Shown here: positions 24,812 through 33,268 of the stretch, piece after piece
How positions within the stretch are numbered: position 1 is the stretch's first letter
Layout of the letters: every line of letters starts with the position of its first letter
Assembly (NCBI GenBank): GCA_027483445.1
Contig: JAIXUS010000018.1
Coordinates: forward strand, 124,001 to 188,000
Source of the DNA: Bacteroidota bacterium
Lineage (GTDB): Bacteria; Bacteroidota; Bacteroidia; M30B66
Reading direction: 5' to 3'
Length of the DNA: 64,000 nt
Program-made: the position numbers and the translations under genes
Notes under the pieces: generated by a model
The model's database searches: none
Told to the model about the DNA's origin: nothing
Seen by the model: the letters and a program-made list of their open reading frames with translations, nothing else

Positions 24812-25854
24812 GCTTTGTGAAGGTAGATGTTTTTAAGTGCGTCGAATTGAGGTTTTTTGCCCAAAACGAATAGTTGTAATTGCTCACCCAGCAGAGTCTG
24901 TGGCGAAGGGTTAACCTCAAACTGGCCAAGTTTATTTCTGATTCCGATGATATTTAACCCTGTATTTTGGGAAATCTGCGAATCAAGTAGCGACATATTT
25001 AGGTAGTCGGTTTTAAATTCGGAAACCAATACTTCCTCAAGTTTGGCGCCTTGTTTATCGGATTGGCTGGAGAGGAAGTCGATAAATTCAATGAGCTCAT
25101 ATCGAGCAATTAGTGCTGCCATGTGCGCGCCTCCGATTTTATCGGGCATGATGACATGATTCGCTCCGGCAATGCGAAGTTTAGAATCGTTTATTTCTGA
25201 TGAAGCTCTTGAAATAATATTCAAATTTGGATTTAGATTTCTGGCGGAAAGCACTACAAAGACATTGTTGGTATCATTGTCGAGTGTAGAAATTAATGCA
25301 TTGGCATGAAGGATATTTGCTTTTGTAAGGGTGAGGTCGTCGGTGGCATCGCCTTGAACAACAAGGTGCTTTTTGCTTTCCAAAAGCGCTTTACAGATTT
25401 GCTCATCTTTTTCGATAATAACCACTTTATTGTCGAACTCTATAAGTTTCGCAACGGCTTGGCTCCCATTACGCCCAAAGCCACAAACAATTACGTGGTT
25501 TTTTAATTTCTCGATTTCTGCGTTCACTTTAAACCCTTTGATGTAATGTTGGAATTGGCCTTCAACAATTATGGATGTAATCGCTGAAAGGCTATAGGCA
25601 AAAGTACCAAGGCTAAACAAAATAAGCATTGCGGTAAACCATCTGCCAAACTCTGAAAGTGGATGAACCTCCATGAAGCCCACTGTTCCGACGGTAATAA
25701 CAGTCATGTAGAAAGCTTCTGAAAACGTGTAGCCTTCTAGGGCAACATACACAAATGTTCCACCAAGAATAACTGATAGAATCAGTGCAATTGCAATCCG
25801 AAGCTGCTTAAGTTCGGCAAGCTGAAAGAGGCTTTTTAGGTTTACAAATCCCAC
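24808..25854 (-). CDS. Potassium channel with RCK/TrkA domains
   Basis: A 348-residue ion channel subunit starting at a GTG. Two transmembrane helices (about 15-35 and 75-100) flank a pore loop with the selectivity filter TVGTVGFMEVHP, where most channels have TVGYGD; the GF variant is a notable departure. Residues about 115-235 form a TrkA-N/RCK Rossmann domain (VIVCGFGRNGSQAV, VIIEKDEQ, GDATDDLTL), and the end is a TrkA-C-like domain. This is the MthK-type layout, gated by a ligand such as calcium or nucleotide. It overlaps the PspC gene by 13 bases and the next gene by four. Confidence 0.88.
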   Translation of the reverse strand: MGFVNLKSLFQLAELKQLRIAIALILSVILGGTFVYVALEGYTFSEAFYMTVITVGTVGFMEVHPLSEFGRWFTAMLILFSLGTFAYSLSAITSIIVEGQFQHYIKGFKVNAEIEKLKNHVIVCGFGRNGSQAVAKLIEFDNKVVIIEKDEQICKALLESKKHLVVQGDATDDLTLTKANILHANALISTLDNDTNNVFVVLSARNLNPNLNIISRASSEINDSKLRIAGANHVIMPDKIGGAHMAALIARYELIEFIDFLSSQSDKQGAKLEEVLVSEFKTDYLNMSLLDSQISQNTGLNIIGIRNKLGQFEVNPSPQTLLGEQLQLFVLGKKPQFDALKNIYLHKA

Positions 25855-26063
25855 ACCCTAGTTCGGCTGCTTTGAATGTACTCTTTAATTTTTAGAATGA
25901 AGGCCAGATGTAAATACACAATGAGTGGAGAACCCAGAGTGAGGAATGAGGCATAAATGAAGAAGAATCGGATGTTGGAAGTCTTCATTCTGAGTTTGTC
26001 GCCAAGCCAAGAACAAACGCCAAAGGCTTGTTTTTCAAAGTAGTCTGAGATTTCCCTTATCAT
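25842..26063 (-). CDS. PspC-domain membrane protein
   Basis: A 73-residue protein: MIREISDYFEKQAFGVCSWLGDKL, then a hydrophobic stretch (FFFIYASFLTLGSPLIVYL) and a basic tail. This matches the short PspC family, inner-membrane proteins linked to envelope stress. The ATG at 26063 fits the family; a longer frame reaching 26177 would enter the divergent promoter region. First gene of an overlapping four-gene operon; CGAAAGTA at 26086-26093 read on the minus strand is a near-consensus -7 element (TACTTTCG). Confidence 0.8.
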   Translation of the reverse strand: MIREISDYFEKQAFGVCSWLGDKLRMKTSNIRFFFIYASFLTLGSPLIVYLHLAFILKIKEYIQSSRTRVWDL

Positions 26064-26143
26064 TTTCGATGTTCTATACTGAAAACGAAAGTACATAAAT
26101 ACATCTTGAAAATCAAAAGAATATTGGGATGATTTGTCACACG

Positions 26144-26172
26144 TTGAACCTGATAGTCTATTCTTAATTTTG
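26144..26172 (+). promoter_or_regulatory. pruA promoter
   Basis: TTG at 26144-26146, 18-base spacer, TAATTTTG at 26165-26172 (exact), 16 bases before the ATG. Confidence 0.65.
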
Positions 26173-26188
26173 CTCAAAATATCTTTCC

Positions 26189-27820
26189 ATGTTAAAAGGC
26201 TTTTTTCAAGTACCGAAAGCTCATAATGAGCCGGTAAAATCGTATGCTCCTGGCAGTGCAGAGCGCAAGGAATTGAAAGAAATGCTTGTCCGCTTGCAAG
26301 CGGAAGAGCTTGATATTCCTATGTATATTGGCGGGAAGAAAATATTTACGGATCAAAAAATCTCCATCCGTCAGCCTCACAAGCATGCTCATGTATTAGG
26401 TCAGTTTTCTCGGGGCGATGAGTCGCATGTTAGATTAGCGATCGATGCGGCTTTGGAGGCCAAAGAAAGGTGGGAATCGATGAGTTGGGAAAACAGAGCT
26501 TCAATCTTTTTGAAGGCTGCTGAATTGATTGCAGGTCCCTATCGCGCAAGGCTTAATGCGGCAACCATGCTTGGGCAAAGCAAGAATGTGTATCAGGCAG
26601 AAATTGATTCGGCGTGTGAGATCATTGATTTTCTGCGGTTTAATGTTCAGTTCATGACCGAGATTTATGCTCAACAGCCCATTTCCTCGCCAGGTATATG
26701 GAATCGTGTTGAGCAGCGACCTCTTGAAGGCTTCGTATTCGCTTTAACACCCTTTAATTTTACGGCAATTGCAGGCAATTTGCCAACTTCCGCTGCAATG
26801 ATGGGTAATGTGGTGGTCTGGAAGCCTGCTGATACTCAAATTTATGCGGCAAATGTACTTATGGAAGTGTTTCGTGAAGCCGGTGTACCTGATGGGGTAA
26901 TAAACTTGATTTTTGTTCCAGGGCCTGTGGCCGGCAAAGTGATTTTTAGTCACCACGACTTTGCTGGAATTCACTTTACCGGATCTACATCGGTATTCCA
27001 AAATGTTTGGAAAGCGATTGGCGAAAACATTCACACTTACAAAACTTATCCTCGCATTGTTGGCGAAACCGGAGGAAAGGATTTCATCATTGCACATCCT
27101 TCAGCAAATGCTAAAGAAGTGGCTACTGCAATTTCTCGTGGTGCCTTTGAATATCAGGGGCAGAAATGTTCTGCAGCTTCACGCTGTTACATTCCACAAT
27201 CGCTTTGGCCAGACATTCAGTCATTTGTTAAAGCCGATCTGGCTTCCTTTAGCATGGGCCCCGTCGATGAGTTTAATCATTTCATTAACGCAGTAATTGA
27301 TGAGAAATCATTCGATAAACTCGCCTCTTACATTGATGCTGCGAAGGTCGCTTCGGACGCCAAAATTGTTGTGGGTGGTGGTTACGATAAATCAAAAGGT
27401 TGGTTTATTGAACCCACTGTTATCGTTACCACCAATCCGCAGTATGTTACCTTGTGTGAGGAGTTGTTTGGTCCGGTGGTGACAATTTACGTGTATAATG
27501 ACCATGAATTTGAGGAGACATTAAAATTGGTCAATTCAACTTCTATTTACGCACTTACCGGTTCTATTTTCTCAAAAGATCGCTACGTAGTTGATCAAGC
27601 TACGTATGCGCTAAGAAATGCGGCCGGAAACTTCTACATCAATGACAAGCCTACCGGCGCGGTAGTCGGGCAACAGCCTTTTGGTGGTGCACGAGGATCC
27701 GGAACCAACGATAAGGCGGGCTCTATGATTAATCTGCTTCGTTGGGTTTCTCCCAGAACAATCAAGGAAACATTTGTTCCTCCCACTGATTATCTCTATC
27801 CGTTCTTGCAAGAATCGTAA
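26189..27820 (+). CDS. pruA: 1-pyrroline-5-carboxylate (glutamate-5-semialdehyde) dehydrogenase
   Basis: A 543-residue aldehyde dehydrogenase that oxidises glutamate-5-semialdehyde to glutamate in proline catabolism. The catalytic cysteine is C327 (GQKCSAASR), the general-base Glu lies in GETGGKDF at about 291-298, and the NAD loop is HFTGSTSVF at about 263-271. Length and the N-terminus match the stand-alone bacterial enzyme. No proline dehydrogenase gene is adjacent. A promoter precedes it and a strong hairpin follows. Confidence 0.95.
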   Translation: MLKGFFQVPKAHNEPVKSYAPGSAERKELKEMLVRLQAEELDIPMYIGGKKIFTDQKISIRQPHKHAHVLGQFSRGDESHVRLAIDAALEAKERWESMSWENRASIFLKAAELIAGPYRARLNAATMLGQSKNVYQAEIDSACEIIDFLRFNVQFMTEIYAQQPISSPGIWNRVEQRPLEGFVFALTPFNFTAIAGNLPTSAAMMGNVVVWKPADTQIYAANVLMEVFREAGVPDGVINLIFVPGPVAGKVIFSHHDFAGIHFTGSTSVFQNVWKAIGENIHTYKTYPRIVGETGGKDFIIAHPSANAKEVATAISRGAFEYQGQKCSAASRCYIPQSLWPDIQSFVKADLASFSMGPVDEFNHFINAVIDEKSFDKLASYIDAAKVASDAKIVVGGGYDKSKGWFIEPTVIVTTNPQYVTLCEELFGPVVTIYVYNDHEFEETLKLVNSTSIYALTGSIFSKDRYVVDQATYALRNAAGNFYINDKPTGAVVGQQPFGGARGSGTNDKAGSMINLLRWVSPRTIKETFVPPTDYLYPFLQES

Positions 27821-27829
27821 ATTCATTAA

Positions 27830-27865
27830 GAAAGGGTCGAGTAATCTTCGACCCTTTCTCGTTTT
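27830..27865 (+). terminator. Terminator hairpin after pruA
   Basis: Perfect 11-bp stem GAAAGGGTCGA (27830-27840) and TCGACCCTTTC (27848-27858), seven-base loop, followed by a weak T-rich stretch. Confidence 0.7.
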
Positions 27866-28381
27866 ATAGAGGTTTACTTGCAATCAGGATATTCAATCAG
27901 ACGAAAGTCTTTACAATAGGGTGGATTCTGTTTTTTGTGACCAATCTAAATGGTAAATTAATCTGATGATTAAAAATGAATTGATCTTCAAACTTTTTGT
28001 TGTTTTCTAAATGCAAACACTGTCATTATCAAGCAAACAAAAGCCCATAGATGTTTAATTGTAGACTTGGTGTTTTAAATAAATACAGCAATTACATGAA
28101 TGTATCAATTAAAGTTACTTCATGAGTTATCATTAATTGCACAACACTAAACAGCCCTCCCAGATCAACATGTCCAATCCGATTTTCCAGTACCTGGATA
28201 AAATATTCCAAGAAAGCTAATCCCCAATTTAATTGAATTAAACCAAAAGCTCCCCAATTTAGCAGCGGATTGCCTTTTTGAAGGTATAAGTACCCATACC
28301 AGGCAAGGATTAATATGCATTTGAAACAACCTGTAAGAGTATTGAAATTGAACTCTTTTCAGAGAGCATAAAAGCAATAAA
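27866..28381. other. AT-rich gene-free stretch between converging genes
   Basis: About 515 bases after the pruA terminator and before the end of the OstA-like gene. No supported gene; a 70-codon minus-strand frame (28165-28377) has no family resemblance or promoter. It contains TCCCCAATTTA twice (28221-28231 and 28251-28261) and the palindrome TTTAATT-G-AATTAAA (28228-28242) between them. Confidence 0.6.
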
Positions 28382-29899
28382 CTAAGGTAGGAAAATATCT
28401 TCTTTTCTTTTTGGGCGTATGGCGCCGAACCAGGAAAAACCTTTTAGTTTTAATTCTTTTCCCTTGAGTTTATTGATTGGGTAGAGTGTTGCGTCGGGTT
28501 TTTTGAGGAATGAGATTGTTCGCACCTCATTGCTGTCGATGTATATAATCATGTCGGAGCATTCAGCCTTATTTATTCCTATGTATTTTCCCTTTTCATC
28601 GCGCGCATAGTAAAATGATTGCCCGTTTCCAAAAACATCAACTTTTCGGAGGCTACTGTTTACAAAGTGACCCACTATATTTCTGCCCTTAATCTGGTTG
28701 TAATTCAGGCTGTCTTCCTCAGAAATAATAAATGCAGATTGGTTTAGAAAAAGCGTTTTAAGTTCTTCATTGGCAAGTTGAATTCTCACCGTGTCGCCAG
28801 TTAACTGATTTTCTTCATTCCATAATACTGGGATTCCGAATAATCTCATGGTACTGTCTTTTTCTGAATATACTAAAGAATCACACTTCCCCTGAAAGTC
28901 GGATTTAAAAAACTTGGCTTTTTGATAGGCAAATAGAGTTCGAACCTTGTTTACAGTATCTGTAATCGACTTTAAAGTATCGGCTGCCAGAAAAAGTGTG
29001 TCTTTGTCGAAGGTTTTTTCCATAGATGCTTTATCGGTAATAATAATTGTTTCCTGAGGCTCTAGATAATCCGCTAAATTCCCTTTAAGAACAACCGAGT
29101 TTGCGGAATCAGTGATTACAACATTTTTACGAGCAATTCCCTTTCCTGTTTTTCGGTCATACTGAAGGTTGTCGCCTTTAATGGTTCTTCCTTTAGAAGC
29201 GATAAACGCATTTTTCCCAAATTCTGAATAATCTGTTCTTGTATTGTAGAATCCATTTTCACAATAAATGGTATTTTCTTCAGATTTTATGGTAGTTGGG
29301 CCAATGAAGTATGCTATATCTGTAGTTGTATTGTAGTTTAATGTATCTCCGATCATGGTATAATCGGGATTTTTGAGTTGGACTTTATTTCTAAAAAAGA
29401 ACATTCTACTCTCTGACTTGTATTGCCCGAAAACACTTGTGAGTTCGTTATTTTCCTTAGTGCTGATAATTTTCCCTCCTGTGGTGTAAGTGGCAACTTT
29501 ATTTTTCAAATCATATTTTAGCGCATTTGTATTCAGTTTACTGCCGGGATCAGTAAGTTGAACATTTCCCAAAAGGTCGGCAACTCGCTCCGCACCGTTG
29601 TATTTGAGGTTGTTGGCTGTAACCGTAACACTATCACCAACAATTCTAACGTTTGAGAAGGCTTCCATCCTGTTGCTTCCTTCGTAGAAATAGGCGCTGT
29701 CACAATACAGGTATGTGCCTTCATGCTCAAAAACGACCTCTCCAATCAGCCTGCGGGCATCGGGCATGCGTTCGTTAAATTCGAGGACATTGGCATTTAC
29801 AATTCTAATCTTACGTTCTTCCTGCGCCCAACCTTTACGAGGGGTCATCCCCAATACCAGGAATAGAATAGTGAGAGTGGTTGAGAGCTTACCCGACAT
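28382..29899 (-). CDS. OstA/LptA-like envelope protein
   Basis: A 505-residue exported protein with a signal peptide (about 1-26, ending GWAQ). The body is a series of short beta strands of the OstA/LptA type (jellyroll), beginning IRIVNANVLEFNER, VVFEHEGTYLYCDSAYFYE, with repeated units like GDTLNYNT and GDNLQYDRKTGKG. In Proteobacteria LptA carries lipopolysaccharide across the periplasm; the long Bacteroidota OstA-like proteins are presumed to do related work. The ATG at 29899 is preferred over one at 29944: it gives a clean signal peptide and stands five bases after TATTTTTG (minus, 29905-29912). Confidence 0.82.
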   Translation of the reverse strand: MSGKLSTTLTILFLVLGMTPRKGWAQEERKIRIVNANVLEFNERMPDARRLIGEVVFEHEGTYLYCDSAYFYEGSNRMEAFSNVRIVGDSVTVTANNLKYNGAERVADLLGNVQLTDPGSKLNTNALKYDLKNKVATYTTGGKIISTKENNELTSVFGQYKSESRMFFFRNKVQLKNPDYTMIGDTLNYNTTTDIAYFIGPTTIKSEENTIYCENGFYNTRTDYSEFGKNAFIASKGRTIKGDNLQYDRKTGKGIARKNVVITDSANSVVLKGNLADYLEPQETIIITDKASMEKTFDKDTLFLAADTLKSITDTVNKVRTLFAYQKAKFFKSDFQGKCDSLVYSEKDSTMRLFGIPVLWNEENQLTGDTVRIQLANEELKTLFLNQSAFIISEEDSLNYNQIKGRNIVGHFVNSSLRKVDVFGNGQSFYYARDEKGKYIGINKAECSDMIIYIDSNEVRTISFLKKPDATLYPINKLKGKELKLKGFSWFGAIRPKRKEDIFLP

Positions 29900-29904
29900 T
29901 TGCG

Positions 29905-29912
29905 CAAAAATA
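29905..29912 (-). promoter_or_regulatory. -7 element of the OstA-like gene
   Basis: TATTTTTG on the minus strand, exact, five bases before the ATG at 29899. It decides the start in favour of 29899. Confidence 0.55.
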
Positions 29913-29994
29913 GCATGAAATTCAGAGTTCAGGTTTCTTTTCATGGCAATCTTGCTTTTCGGAGATATACTTTAGCTTTACACACCTTTTTGTT

Positions 29995-31047
29995 ATGGCT
30001 ATTTCAATAACCCGCACCACGCAATCTCGCCTTCCTCAGGTTGACTTTAATCAATTGCCTTTTGGAAGAATTTTCTCTGATCATATGTTTCAGGCTGATT
30101 ATGAAGGCGGATCATGGGTCAGCCCAAGAATTTTGCCGTATGGTCCTCTTTCTATGATGCCTTCAACGGCGGTGATTCATTATGGGCAGTCTGTTTTTGA
30201 AGGCATGAAAGTATACCGTGCAAAGTCGGGAGAACTGCTGCTTTTCAGACCTGAAGAGAACTTTAAGCGGATGCAGAATTCATCCGTACGCCTGAGCATG
30301 CCATTGGTGCCCCGAGAAATTTTCATGGATGGGCTGCATGCACTGTTAAAACTTGATGCCGATTGGGTCCCTTCGGGTGATGGCAAATCGCTTTACATTA
30401 GGCCCGTATACTTCGCTACAGACCCAGTAATTGGAGTTCATCCATCTGATTTGTACACCTTTTTAATTGTTACAAGTCCTACGGGACCATATTATACGTC
30501 GGAACTTAAGGTGCGTATTGAAAAAACATATTCGCGTGCCAGCCGAAGTGGGACCGGTTACGCCAAGGCGGCAGGAAATTATGCCGGCGCGCTCTACCCG
30601 ACACAGTTGGCTCAGCAAGCAGGTTATAATCAGGTAATCTGGACTGATGCTGCAACAAACACGAAGGTCGAAGAAAGTGGAACAATGAATCTCATGTTTG
30701 TGATCGATGGTGTTCTTGTGACTCCCTCTTTAAGTCCTTCGAAATTAGCGGGCATCACACGCGACAGCGTTATTGAGCTGGCTCGATATTGGGGCTTTCC
30801 TGTGCAGGAGCGTGATGTTTTTGTAACGGAAGTAGTGGAAGGCTTACGTAGCGGAAGGCTTACAGAAGCATTTGGAACTGGAACAGCGGCTAACATTGCA
30901 CCTATCAGTCTTATTTGTCATGAGGGTGAAGACTTTAGAATACAAGCACCAACAGCCGATACCTTCTCTATGAAAGCACTCACCTTCCTCGACGCGCTTA
31001 AACGTGGGGAGGTTGATGATCCTTTTGGATGGGTTATCCGACTTTAA
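29995..31047 (+). CDS. ilvE: Branched-chain amino acid aminotransferase
   Basis: A 350-residue PLP enzyme that transfers the amino group between glutamate and the keto acids of leucine, isoleucine and valine. The PLP lysine is K191 (GYAKAAGNYAG); HYGQSVFEGMK at about 62-72, the substrate site, and VEESGTMNLMFV at about 225-236 are family hallmarks. Its size and sequence fit the class found in Bacteroidota and in eukaryotic BCATs. It converges with purA with a 14-base overlap of their 3' ends. Confidence 0.95.
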   Translation: MAISITRTTQSRLPQVDFNQLPFGRIFSDHMFQADYEGGSWVSPRILPYGPLSMMPSTAVIHYGQSVFEGMKVYRAKSGELLLFRPEENFKRMQNSSVRLSMPLVPREIFMDGLHALLKLDADWVPSGDGKSLYIRPVYFATDPVIGVHPSDLYTFLIVTSPTGPYYTSELKVRIEKTYSRASRSGTGYAKAAGNYAGALYPTQLAQQAGYNQVIWTDAATNTKVEESGTMNLMFVIDGVLVTPSLSPSKLAGITRDSVIELARYWGFPVQERDVFVTEVVEGLRSGRLTEAFGTGTAANIAPISLICHEGEDFRIQAPTADTFSMKALTFLDALKRGEVDDPFGWVIRL

Positions 31048-32317
31048 ATCCTTTCCGTAAGATTGTTTGATCTCGGTCGGGCCCTACAGAAACGATGGTT
31101 ATAGGGATTTCCAACTCTTTTTCAAGGAATTCAATATACTTTTTCAGGCTTTCCGGAAACTGCGATTCTTCCTTAAGCCCTGTGAGGTCTTCGTTCCAAC
31201 CCTCCATTTCTTGATAAACCGGAGTAACGAATTCAGGATGAATGTCGAATGGTAGATTTTTACTTAAGCCGTCCTCTGTTTGGTAAGCGGTGCATACTTG
31301 AATAGTTTTAAAACCTGATAGGACATCAGACTTTGTCATAATCAATTGTGTAACACCGTTGAGCATAATTGAATAGCGCAGCGCCGGAAGATCAATCCAA
31401 CCACAACGGCGTGGGCGCCCTGTTGTAGCGCCAAACTCTCTTCCAATGCGTCGAATTTCCTCTCCGATTTCGTTGTCGAGTTCGGTAGGAAATGGGCCAC
31501 TTCCAACGCGAGTGCAATAGGCTTTGAAAATGCCGTACACTTCGCCAATGGAAGAAGGAGCTACACCTAAACCTGTGCAAGCACCGGCGCTGATTGTGTT
31601 CGATGAAGTTACGTATGGGTATGAGCCGAAGTCGATGTCGAGCAGAGAACCTTGCGCACCTTCGGCGAGGATTTTCTCACCGGACTTGCGTAGATTGTCG
31701 ATAAAGTGTTCGCTATCAACATGTTGGAATTTGCGAAGATTCTCAATGCCTTCAAAGAAATCGGCTTCCATTTCATTGAGATTGTATTCGAAACCATAGT
31801 GGCCAAGCATTTCTTCATGTTTCTTGACCAAAAAGCGATAGCGGTCCATAAAGTCGTCACGGTTAATATCGCCGACTCTTAGTCCATTACGACCGGTTTT
31901 GTCCATGTATGTAGGACCAATACCTTTGAGCGTGGAGCCAATTTTGGCCTGGCCTTTAGCGGCTTCAGAGGCCATGTCTAGTAGTCTGTGACTAGGCAAG
32001 ATCAGATGGGCTTTTTTGGAAAGTTGAAGTCGTGAAAACACGTCTACAGATTTGGCCAACAAGGCGTTCGTTTCTTTAAGAAACACAACCGGATCGATGA
32101 CCACACCATTTCCTACAATATTTAATGTTCCTTCGTGGAAAATACCGGAAGGAATGGTATGTAAAACGTGTTTTGTACCATTAAATTCAAGGCTGTGTCC
32201 AGCGTTAGGCCCACCTTGAAATCGTGCGATTGCCTTGTAGTGGGGAGTGAGTACGTCAACAATTTTTCCTTTTCCTTCGTCGCCCCACTGGAGCCCAAGG
32301 AGAACGTCAATGGCCAT
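31034..32317 (-). CDS. purA: Adenylosuccinate synthetase
   Basis: A 427-residue enzyme that joins IMP and aspartate with GTP, the first step from IMP to AMP. The GTP loop GLQWGDEGKGKIVD is at 8-21; FQGGPNAGHS and GIGPTYMDKTGRNGLR follow at about 34-43 and 129-144; TTGRPRRCGW lies at about 295-304. Full length. Last gene of the spoT-fur-STAS-purA operon; its start overlaps the STAS gene by 11 bases. (p)ppGpp is known to inhibit this enzyme in several bacteria, which fits its operon. Confidence 0.97.
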   Translation of the reverse strand: MAIDVLLGLQWGDEGKGKIVDVLTPHYKAIARFQGGPNAGHSLEFNGTKHVLHTIPSGIFHEGTLNIVGNGVVIDPVVFLKETNALLAKSVDVFSRLQLSKKAHLILPSHRLLDMASEAAKGQAKIGSTLKGIGPTYMDKTGRNGLRVGDINRDDFMDRYRFLVKKHEEMLGHYGFEYNLNEMEADFFEGIENLRKFQHVDSEHFIDNLRKSGEKILAEGAQGSLLDIDFGSYPYVTSSNTISAGACTGLGVAPSSIGEVYGIFKAYCTRVGSGPFPTELDNEIGEEIRRIGREFGATTGRPRRCGWIDLPALRYSIMLNGVTQLIMTKSDVLSGFKTIQVCTAYQTEDGLSKNLPFDIHPEFVTPVYQEMEGWNEDLTGLKEESQFPESLKKYIEFLEKELEIPITIVSVGPDRDQTILRKGFKVG

Positions 32318-32699
32318 TTTCCGGTTTATGTTTTATGGTTGAAATGCGTGATTTTTCAAAGAGATTTTCAGCCTGCTCGAGGTTGTTTACCTTAGCAAAC
32401 ACTTGGTCGAGGCGAGTCATCACAAGTAACTTGTTCAATTTTGAATTTGTGCCCGAGATCGCCACATCGCCACCTGCTTTTCTTGCCCTGGTCAAAACAC
32501 CTAAAACAACAGCCAGTCCGGAACTGTTGAGGTATTCGAGTGCAGAAAAATCAAGGAGCAAGAAGTGATTACCTTCTTCAATAGCGTATTCAATATTTTC
32601 CATTAATGTCGTTGCCTGCTGTTTATCCAGCAAGGACCCAACAAGGTTTATTTGCAAGTAGTTAGGATGGACGATTAAATCAAAGGAAAAAGTGGTCAT
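32307..32699 (-). CDS. STAS-domain protein (anti-sigma factor antagonist type)
   Basis: A 130-residue single STAS domain. The segment [21 protein letters not shown] (about 45-65) matches the SpoIIAA/RsbV phosphorylation site; the serine in NSSGL is the expected phospho-acceptor. Such proteins release a sigma factor by binding its anti-sigma kinase. No kinase or sigma gene is in the window. It overlaps fur by four bases and purA by 11, so it is translationally coupled to both. Confidence 0.88.
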   Translation of the reverse strand: MTTFSFDLIVHPNYLQINLVGSLLDKQQATTLMENIEYAIEEGNHFLLLDFSALEYLNSSGLAVVLGVLTRARKAGGDVAISGTNSKLNKLLVMTRLDQVFAKVNNLEQAENLFEKSRISTIKHKPENGH

Positions 32700-33175
32700 T
32701 CTTCATTTAATTTATTCTCGCAAGCACCATTGGAACTCAATTTATTGCATTTGCCGTAGAAGGTAAGTGAATGGCTTTTGATGCTAAAGTTGAGTAGATC
32801 GCCGGCCATTTTTTGAATTTGCTGAATTCGTGGGTCACAGAACTCGAATACCTTTTCGCAGTCGGAACAGATTAGGTGATCGTGCTGCCGGTATTTGTAT
32901 GATTTTTCAAACTGTGCCTGGTTTTTTCCGAATTGATGCCGAGTAACCAAATTGCAGGTTAGTAGCAATTCAATCGTGTTGTACAGGGTAGCGCGACTAA
33001 CTCTGTACTTTTTATTTTTCATATACACATAGAGAGATTCAATGTCGAAATGCCCGCTATGCGAATAGATTTCATCGAGTATGGCAAATCTCTCCGGAGT
33101 TTTCCGGTGTCCATTTTGCTCGAGGTAATCTGAAAAAATTTGTTTTACCGTGTCTTTGGTTTCCTGATCAGACAT
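32696..33175 (-). CDS. Fur family transcriptional regulator
   Basis: A 159-residue repressor. An N-terminal winged helix (about 1-85; [42 protein letters not shown]) is followed by the metal-binding dimerisation domain ([15 protein letters not shown]). The first cysteine pair is CSDC; the second is C-x8-C near the end ([14 protein letters not shown]), wider than the CxxC usual in the family. Fur, PerR or Zur cannot be distinguished. Metal- or peroxide-dependent repression is expected. A perfect 16-bp palindrome lies 54 bases upstream and may be its own operator. It overlaps the STAS gene by four bases. Confidence 0.9.
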   Translation of the reverse strand: MSDQETKDTVKQIFSDYLEQNGHRKTPERFAILDEIYSHSGHFDIESLYVYMKNKKYRVSRATLYNTIELLLTCNLVTRHQFGKNQAQFEKSYKYRQHDHLICSDCEKVFEFCDPRIQQIQKMAGDLLNFSIKSHSLTFYGKCNKLSSNGACENKLNEE

Positions 33176-33192
33176 CCAGTTCGATTGAGCGG

Positions 33193-33200
33193 TAAAAGTA
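33193..33200 (-). promoter_or_regulatory. -7-like element before fur
   Basis: TACTTTTA on the minus strand, one mismatch to TAnnTTTG, 17 bases before the fur ATG. It would let fur, the STAS gene and purA be expressed apart from spoT. Confidence 0.4.
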
Positions 33201-33229
33201 ATACATTCTCTTCTTTGGCGAAACTATTG

Positions 33230-33245
33230 TTTCAATATATTGAAA
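33230..33245. promoter_or_regulatory. 16-bp perfect palindrome upstream of fur
   Basis: TTTCAATATATTGAAA, perfectly self-complementary, in the 93-base gap between the spoT stop and the fur start. It lies just upstream of the presumed promoter and is a good operator candidate, possibly for Fur itself. Confidence 0.55.
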
Positions 33246-33268
33246 ATGAGCTCTCAAGGTTGTTGCCT

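Noticed and set aside
28165-28377. 70-codon minus-strand frame in an AT-rich gap
   Set aside because: No start signal, no recognised domain, unusual composition; probably random.
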